Assembly (NCBI GenBank): GCA_900109895.1
Contig: FOBR01000015.1
Span: 62,001-126,000, forward strand
Length of the DNA: 64,000 nucleotides
Direction: 5' to 3'
Source of the DNA: a bacterium A37T11
GTDB taxonomy: Bacteria; Bacteroidota; Bacteroidia; Sphingobacteriales; Sphingobacteriaceae
Shown here in pieces: positions 59,751 through 64,000 of the stretch (positions within the stretch are counted from its first letter, which is position 1; each line of letters opens with the position of its first letter). The notes under the pieces are model-generated. The model was given only the letters and a program-made list of their open reading frames with translations. It was not told the origin of the DNA and ran no database searches. The position numbers and the translations under genes were made by a program.

Positions 59751-60173
59751 TTAGCTTTTTACAAATTTTGCATCCAGGGTGATCTCTGCATTCAATAATT
59801 GCGATACCGGACATATTTCCTTTGCTTTTTGTGCAGCAGCCAAAAATTCGTCTTCACTCATTCCGGGCACGGTTCCTATCAGTTCCAGGTGAATTGCGGT
59901 GATCCTGCCATCTTCAAAAGTTACCTTAGCCACTGTATCCAGATTTTCGGGTGAATACCCTCCTTCACTGATCACAAAGCTAAGTTGCATGGTGAAGCAA
60001 CCTGCATGGGCAGCCCCGATTAATTCTTCCGGGTTGGTGCCCACCCCATTTTCAAAACGAGTTTTAAATGAAAGCTGCGCTTTATTTAGGGTTGTACTTT
60101 GTGTGCTGATGGTTCCTTTACCATCCTTGCCTGTTCCCTGCCAGTTGGCAGAGGCTGTTCTTGAAAATTTCAT
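59751..60173 (-). CDS. OsmC-family peroxiredoxin
   Basis: A 140-residue cytosolic protein that reduces organic hydroperoxides with two cysteines. The pair is in GAAHAGCFTMQLS and AKEICPVSQLLN, with the family N terminus SRTASANWQGTGKDG. The closest type is OsmC proper rather than Ohr. A TACATTTG box lies 27 bases upstream. Confidence 0.92.
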   Translation of the reverse strand: MKFSRTASANWQGTGKDGKGTISTQSTTLNKAQLSFKTRFENGVGTNPEELIGAAHAGCFTMQLSFVISEGGYSPENLDTVAKVTFEDGRITAIHLELIGTVPGMSEDEFLAAAQKAKEICPVSQLLNAEITLDAKFVKS

Positions 60174-60199
60174 GCTTAAATTATTTAAGATTTCTTCTA

Positions 60200-60207
60200 C
60201 AAATGTA
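60200..60207 (-). promoter_or_regulatory. -7 element of the osmC-type gene
   Basis: On the minus strand TACATTTG matches TAnnTTTG. The leader is about 23 bases. Confidence 0.55.
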
Positions 60208-60231
60208 ACAAGTTAAGCTGAAGTTTGTTTT

Positions 60232-61074
60232 TTAAATCCCCCCATCAACCAAGTCGTGCGCCTCTTTTAGTACATGTTTCCACAAGGCCTCTGCCATGCC
60301 GGTCAGTGCTGCCGCTTTTCGCGGATCGGCCAGTAATTCCTTCACCATGATCACGTCATTTTTAAGCAATCCTTCTTTTTCTTGCTGGCCCAGAGTTGTG
60401 AGGCACGTTACCGGGTAAAGCCCCGCATCGTCTACCCGACGCTTAATACTGGTGGCTACAGGATAATCCCAGGAAAGTATCTGAATGTGATAATATTCAG
60501 CAAAACTGATCGCATCCTTGCTTAATTGGGTATTCGTAGCCAGCCACACCTGCGAGAATGCGACCTCCTTTTGGTTGAACGGATAGCGCAGGCCCTGAAC
60601 ATCTTTAAACCGGGATAAAATATACATCGGGTTTTTTACATCCACGCGGCTCTCTTCGGTATTGCGGAATTTACACTCCACCAGCAGCGTTTCATCGCCT
60701 TTATTAGCCAGCACATCAATTTCATGGGTTACGGCATGTCCTTGCAATAGCTGGCTGTGCATGGTTTGGTATCCATCGTGCTCAAATATGCGCGCCACCC
60801 ATTTTTCAAACACATAACCTGTAGGCCCCAGTTCATTTAGCGCCCGCTTTAAACTATACCTTGCCGCATAAGCCTCACCAACCGTTTTCAGCAATTCAAA
60901 CGCCATCCGATAAATTTCTTTCGTCGGCATCCCATCCCGCAGACTATCTTTTATAGCCAACCACACGCGCGCAACCTCCTCCGCTGATGCCCCTGATTTC
61001 AGCAGAGAGCCTTTCAGCCTGTCGGGATCAAATTCTACCAGCTCACCGTCGTATTTTAAGACTTTCATATCCAT
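60232..61074 (-). CDS. ATP-cone domain fused to a PD-(D/E)xK nuclease (Mrr-like)
   Basis: A 280-residue protein with two clear parts. Residues about 1-85 are an ATP-cone, the nucleotide-sensing domain of ribonucleotide reductase and NrdR (VLKYDGELVEFDPDRLKGSL, then FELLKTVGEAYAARYSLKRALNELGP). Residues about 86-190 look like a Mrr-type endonuclease: E90 in FEKWVARIFEHDGYQ, D120 in HEIDVLA and E133-x-K135 in LVECKFRN. The C-terminal region is helical. It is monocistronic. A role in restriction, repair or nucleotide-triggered DNA cleavage is inferred from the domains. Confidence 0.8.
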   Translation of the reverse strand: MDMKVLKYDGELVEFDPDRLKGSLLKSGASAEEVARVWLAIKDSLRDGMPTKEIYRMAFELLKTVGEAYAARYSLKRALNELGPTGYVFEKWVARIFEHDGYQTMHSQLLQGHAVTHEIDVLANKGDETLLVECKFRNTEESRVDVKNPMYILSRFKDVQGLRYPFNQKEVAFSQVWLATNTQLSKDAISFAEYYHIQILSWDYPVATSIKRRVDDAGLYPVTCLTTLGQQEKEGLLKNDVIMVKELLADPRKAAALTGMAEALWKHVLKEAHDLVDGGI

Positions 61075-61215
61075 TAAAAACTTTTTACAAGATTAATAAA
61101 AAAAAGAGCGCAATCAAGAAACCCATAAATCCTACTTTAAAACGTTTAAAGCCACAAATTTCTAAAAACCGTCCTTTTAGACCTAAAATTCCTTGTTTTA
61201 TCCCCATAAAACAAT

Positions 61216-61223
61216 TATTTTTG
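61216..61223 (+). promoter_or_regulatory. -7 element of lat
   Basis: TATTTTTG matches TAnnTTTG. The predicted leader is about 19 bases. Confidence 0.5.
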
Positions 61224-61245
61224 AAACAGAACCAATAGTTTTTTT

Positions 61246-62577
61246 ATGTATAATATATCCATCAGCCCCGGGCAGGTACAGCAAACACTTAGTAAACATA
61301 TCCTGGCAGACGGCATTGACATGACCTTCGATTTGGAAAAAAGCCAGGGGGTATCCATCTATGATTCCAAATATGACCGCACCCTGCTTGATTTTTTTAC
61401 TTGCTTTGCATCCGTACCATTGGGTTATAATCACCCAAAAATGACGGAAGACGAATGCTTCAAGAAAAACCTGCTATTGGCCGCCCTTACCAATCCGTCA
61501 AATTCAGATGTATATACCACTCAGTATGCCCAATTCGTAGATACCTTTGCACGCGTTGGTATCCCATCCTACCTGCCCCATGCCTTTTTTATAGCCGGTG
61601 GTGGGTTAGCCATTGAAAATGCATTAAAGGCTGCAATGGACTGGAAAGTCCAGAAAAATTTTAAAAAAGGTTACCTGCGTGAAAAAGGACATCAGGTGCT
61701 TCATTTTGAACATGCCTTTCACGGCCGAACCGGCTATACCATGAGCTTGACCAATACACAGCCAGACAAAACCAAGTGGTATGCCCAATTTAACTGGCCA
61801 CGCATCAGCACGCCCATCATGCATTTTCCGTTCACGGATGATCAATTAGCAGCGATTATGCAGTACGAAGCGCTCGCCATTGCACAAATCAAACAAGCCT
61901 TTATAGATAACCGTGACGACATTTGCGCTATAATTATTGAACCGGTGCAAAGTGAAGGAGGCGATAATCATATCCGTCATGAATTTGCGGAACAGTTGCG
62001 CATCCTGGCTGATGAAAACGAAGCGCTGCTGATCTATGATGAAGTTCAGACCGGCGTAGGCCTTAGCGGAAAATTCTGGTGCCATGAGCATTTTGGTCCT
62101 CTGGCAAGACCCGATATCCTGGCTTTTGGCAAAAAAATGCAGATCTGCGGCATACTGGCTTCCACCCGTCTGGACGAAGTTCCGCACAATGTATTTAAGG
62201 TCCCGTCGCGCATCAACTCTACCTGGGGTGGCAACCTGGTAGATATGGTGCGATCCACCCAAATCCTGCAGATCATTGAAGAAGACCACCTGGTCGCACA
62301 CGCTGCCAAAACCGGCGATTACCTGCACGAACAGCTAAAAACGCTGGCCGAAGTCCACCCCATTGTAACCAATGTACGTGGAAAAGGTCTTTTGTGTGCT
62401 TTTGATTTTCCCGATAAGGCAAAAAGAGACCAGTTCCTTATTAAAGGTATGGAAAAAGGTGTATTATTTTTAGGATGCGGGGACCGTAGCATTCGTTTCA
62501 GACCCGCGCTCATCATTCAGGAAAATGACATTGACCAGGGGTTGGCTGTGATGAATGATATTTTGGCAATTTTATAG
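61246..62577 (+). CDS. lat: L-lysine 6-aminotransferase
   Basis: A 443-residue class III PLP aminotransferase that converts lysine and 2-oxoglutarate to aminoadipate semialdehyde. Motifs are FTCFASVPLGYNHPKM, FIAGGGLAIENALKAA, FHGRTGYTMSLTNT, YDEVQTGVGLSG, the Schiff-base region LAFGKKMQICG and INSTWGGNLVDMVR. The overall pattern matches LAT rather than ornithine or GABA aminotransferase. It starts a lysine degradation route in this organism. Confidence 0.88.
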   Translation: MYNISISPGQVQQTLSKHILADGIDMTFDLEKSQGVSIYDSKYDRTLLDFFTCFASVPLGYNHPKMTEDECFKKNLLLAALTNPSNSDVYTTQYAQFVDTFARVGIPSYLPHAFFIAGGGLAIENALKAAMDWKVQKNFKKGYLREKGHQVLHFEHAFHGRTGYTMSLTNTQPDKTKWYAQFNWPRISTPIMHFPFTDDQLAAIMQYEALAIAQIKQAFIDNRDDICAIIIEPVQSEGGDNHIRHEFAEQLRILADENEALLIYDEVQTGVGLSGKFWCHEHFGPLARPDILAFGKKMQICGILASTRLDEVPHNVFKVPSRINSTWGGNLVDMVRSTQILQIIEEDHLVAHAAKTGDYLHEQLKTLAEVHPIVTNVRGKGLLCAFDFPDKAKRDQFLIKGMEKGVLFLGCGDRSIRFRPALIIQENDIDQGLAVMNDILAIL

Positions 62578-62740
62578 TTATTCACATGTCATTATTTAAA
62601 ATCGTCCTATTATTTCTATTATTTTGTATACTTATTACTTTAGTCCGAATCAAAAACCAAAATAAGTAACCCAATATGTAGCGTAAGTAATCACTTTTAA
62701 AAAAAATTACAGACACACTCATCTTTTTCTTTAAGAAACC

Positions 62741-62748
62741 TATCTTTG
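62741..62748 (+). promoter_or_regulatory. -7 element of the TetR gene
   Basis: TATCTTTG is an exact TAnnTTTG match; the leader would be about 39 bases. Confidence 0.55.
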
Positions 62749-62790
62749 CAAAATATACAGGCACATTGCCTAACCTTTTAAATTTGTTGC

Positions 62791-63348
62791 ATGAAGGACA
62801 AAGTTGCAAGCAGACGGGAAAAAATCATTCAGGAGGCACTTATTTTATTTGCCGAAAATGGTTATGCCGATACTTCAACCAAATTAATTGCCAACAAAGC
62901 CGGGGTGTCCGAAGCTTTAATATTTAAGCACTTTACCAATAAGGATCAACTACTGCTGCATCTGGTTAAAGCAGGTTACCGCCGAATATTAGCACAAAAC
63001 AAGGGCATGTTGAGTTATGTAGGGCCCGAAATATTCCTGCAGAACATGATTAATTTACCCCAGAAACTTGTTAGCGAAGAACCCTTGTTTTGGAAGATGC
63101 AACAAAGGCTTACCCACCATGAATTTTCAAAACAGCAACATGAGCTGTTTATGAAACCGGTACAACCCATCATAACAAGGGCCTTCCGTGAGTTAAAATA
63201 CCAACAACCCGAAGTGGAAACTACGCTCCTGCTGATGCTTATTGATACCATATGGAAAAAAGTAGCCATTGGTGAAGCAGAAAATATGGCAGAAATCATT
63301 CGCCTAATTCAACACAAATATGGCCTTCTGCATGCTTATCAGCCCTAA
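62791..63348 (+). CDS. TetR/AcrR-family transcriptional regulator
   Basis: A 185-residue regulator. The N-terminal helix-turn-helix reads LFAENGYADTSTKLIANKAGVSEALIFKHFTNKDQLLLHLV (about 18-58). The C-terminal ligand domain is not recognised. It is monocistronic with its own promoter. No efflux pump or target gene is adjacent in the window. Confidence 0.87.
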   Translation: MKDKVASRREKIIQEALILFAENGYADTSTKLIANKAGVSEALIFKHFTNKDQLLLHLVKAGYRRILAQNKGMLSYVGPEIFLQNMINLPQKLVSEEPLFWKMQQRLTHHEFSKQQHELFMKPVQPIITRAFRELKYQQPEVETTLLLMLIDTIWKKVAIGEAENMAEIIRLIQHKYGLLHAYQP

Positions 63349-63415
63349 ATTACAAAAGGTGAGTAAACACTTACTTATTTTTCAAAAAGTTCTTTGCTGT
63401 AAAGAAGTAATTACA

Positions 63416-63423
63416 TACTTTTG
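63416..63423 (+). promoter_or_regulatory. -7 element of a structured RNA candidate
   Basis: TACTTTTG matches TAnnTTTG with no open frame downstream. The predicted start is near 63427. Confidence 0.5.
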
Positions 63424-63426
63424 TCA

Positions 63427-63660
63427 AGCCACTTATAAAACTAAAGATTGTACTGAAGTGGTCATAGCTTGCAAACACCTTCATCCAAGGTTTCATCTAT
63501 GATCACTTCATTCTTAGAAGAACTAAATAGTCTGATGGAATAACGATCAGGGAAGAGGAGCGTCAGCGTTAATTGATTATAGTAAATTGAACGGGAAATA
63601 AATAGTAACCAAAAAATGAAAGGTCCTTAACCGGGGAGATTAAAGACCTTTCTAACCAAT
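63427..63660 (+). ncRNA. Candidate structured noncoding RNA
   Basis: A 13-base stem GAAGTGGTCATAG / CTATGATCACTTC (63455-63467, 63497-63509, one G-U pair) encloses an inner hairpin ACCTT/AAGGT with loop CATCC (63477-63491). A CTGAT/ATCAG hairpin follows near 63532-63550. The 3' end is a 12-pair stem GAAAGGTCcTTAA / TTAAaGACCTTTC (63618-63630, 63640-63652). No reading frame of size crosses it. I could not match it to a known family; 6S RNA is the main alternative and the shape does not clearly fit. Confidence 0.45.
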
Positions 63661-63704
63661 TATAAACCTAAATTATGATAGCGCAAAATTACAGCGCTTT
63701 TTTT

Positions 63705-63748
63705 AAACATCCAAATAAAATTTAAAATTTATTTGGATGTTTTTTTTC
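63705..63748. terminator. Bidirectional terminator before purL
   Basis: A perfect 15-base inverted repeat (63705-63719 and 63728-63742, core ACATCCAAATAAA) with an eight-base loop and T runs on both strands. A GCGC/GCGC hairpin with a T run overlaps its left side (63681-63704). Confidence 0.85.
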
Positions 63749-63750
63749 TG

Positions 63751-64000
63751 TTAATTTCCAAGATAACTGTGCAATACCCCATTAAAGAGTACTGTTGCCG
63801 GCGCAACGGCATCATACATTTCACCGTCAACCACCCATCCCGATGAAGTCACCGCGCCCAACAGCGTAAAATCAACTTCGCTGGCAGCCATCGTTTCCAC
63901 AAAAAGTTCCTGTTCATCTGCCTTCACACTCACGACCACCCTTCCCTGGGCTTCCCCAAAAAGAAAGGCATCTTTTCGGATAGCACTATCGGTTTCAATC
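63751..64000 (-). CDS. purL: Phosphoribosylformylglycinamidine synthase II, C-terminal end (5' partial)
   Basis: The frame runs off the right edge. The visible 80 or so residues read as the C terminus of PurL: LFGEAQGRVVVSVKAD is the family FGExQGRxVVS motif, followed by FTLLGAVTSSGWVVDG and the ending LFNGVLHSYLGN. PurL makes FGAM in purine synthesis. The in-frame start at 63939 is not the gene start; the open frame continues to the edge. Confidence 0.85.
   Translation of the reverse strand, partial: IETDSAIRKDAFLFGEAQGRVVVSVKADEQELFVETMAASEVDFTLLGAVTSSGWVVDGEMYDAVAPATVLFNGVLHSYLGN

Larger units (their letters stand above)
63349..63750. other. Intergenic region with a promoter, structured RNA candidate and terminators
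   Basis: About 400 bases between the TetR gene and purL without a credible gene. It contains a TACTTTTG box, a long hairpin, two smaller hairpins and two terminators; these are listed separately. Confidence 0.6.

Noticed and set aside
62582-62809. 75-codon minus-strand frame upstream of the TetR gene
   Set aside because: It overlaps the TetR promoter and start codon, has no recognisable domain and reads through AT-rich intergenic DNA, so it is probably chance.
63320-63502. 60-codon plus-strand frame across the end of the TetR gene
   Set aside because: It crosses the TetR stop, a promoter element and a strong hairpin, and has no domain.
63427-63660. Assignment of the structured region as 6S RNA
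   Set aside because: I could not form the long closing stem with a central bubble expected of 6S RNA, so it is reported only as an unclassified candidate.
1-64000. CRISPR array or prophage
   Set aside because: No regularly spaced identical repeats and no phage structural, integrase or cas genes are visible.

Overview
The window looks like chromosomal DNA of a Bacteroidota bacterium, most likely a Sphingobacteriia/Chitinophagia-type soil or plant-associated organism. The evidence is a SusC/SusD pair, at least eighteen matches to the Bacteroidota -7 promoter element TAnnTTTG, a tmRNA with tag GENNYALAA, a small SRP RNA, a fused E1 alpha/beta dehydrogenase and a DAHP synthase-chorismate mutase fusion. 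I see no insertion sequence, prophage or CRISPR array.

Layout. (1) 1-3.9 kb, plus strand: the 3' part of a hybrid histidine kinase, a small transaldolase and a YpdA-like reductase. (2) 3.9-19.9 kb, minus strand: a ten-gene glycan utilisation locus read from SusC towards a chitinase: SusC, SusD, a thioredoxin-like redoxin, a cytochrome c-copper monooxygenase, a large alpha/beta hydrolase, a ROK repressor, a smaller esterase, two GH29 alpha-L-fucosidases and a GH18 chitinase. (3) 20.3-24.5 kb: ychF, tRNA-Arg(CCG), a DUF2892 protein, a metallo-beta-lactamase/rhodanese protein, an MscS channel and tRNA-Ser(GGA). (4) 25.1-27.7 kb: an outer-membrane porin and an ammonium transporter. (5) 27.7-33.3 kb: an aromatic amino acid operon (prephenate dehydratase, DAHP synthase-chorismate mutase, EPSP synthase, chorismate synthase, a ROK sugar kinase) preceded by what reads as a complete attenuator: promoter, a leader peptide with eight aromatic residues in nine positions, an antiterminator arm and a terminator. 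(6) 33.3-40.6 kb: fused E1 dehydrogenase, DUF1573 protein, aminotransferase, tmRNA with a duplicated 3' end, a candidate small RNA, MarR regulator and hutH. (7) 40.5-49.4 kb: an ECF sigma factor with a membrane partner, SMP-30 protein, aspartate aminotransferase, MacB-like permease, queA-ispD, small MBL hydrolase and LolA-like carrier. (8) 49.4-64 kb: ftsK, a DUF4397 lipoprotein, gltBD, SRP RNA, OsmC, an ATP-cone/nuclease fusion, lysine 6-aminotransferase, a TetR regulator, a structured RNA candidate and the C-terminal end of purL.

Two items stand out. The first is the aromatic attenuator at 27709-27892, whose parts fit by direct base matching. The second is the redoxin plus cytochrome c-PHM-type copper monooxygenase pair inside the SusCD locus, in which all six copper ligands of the peptidylglycine monooxygenase core can be placed. 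Two structured RNA candidates (38294-38390 and 63427-63660) and the rearranged ssrA 3' end are the next best leads.
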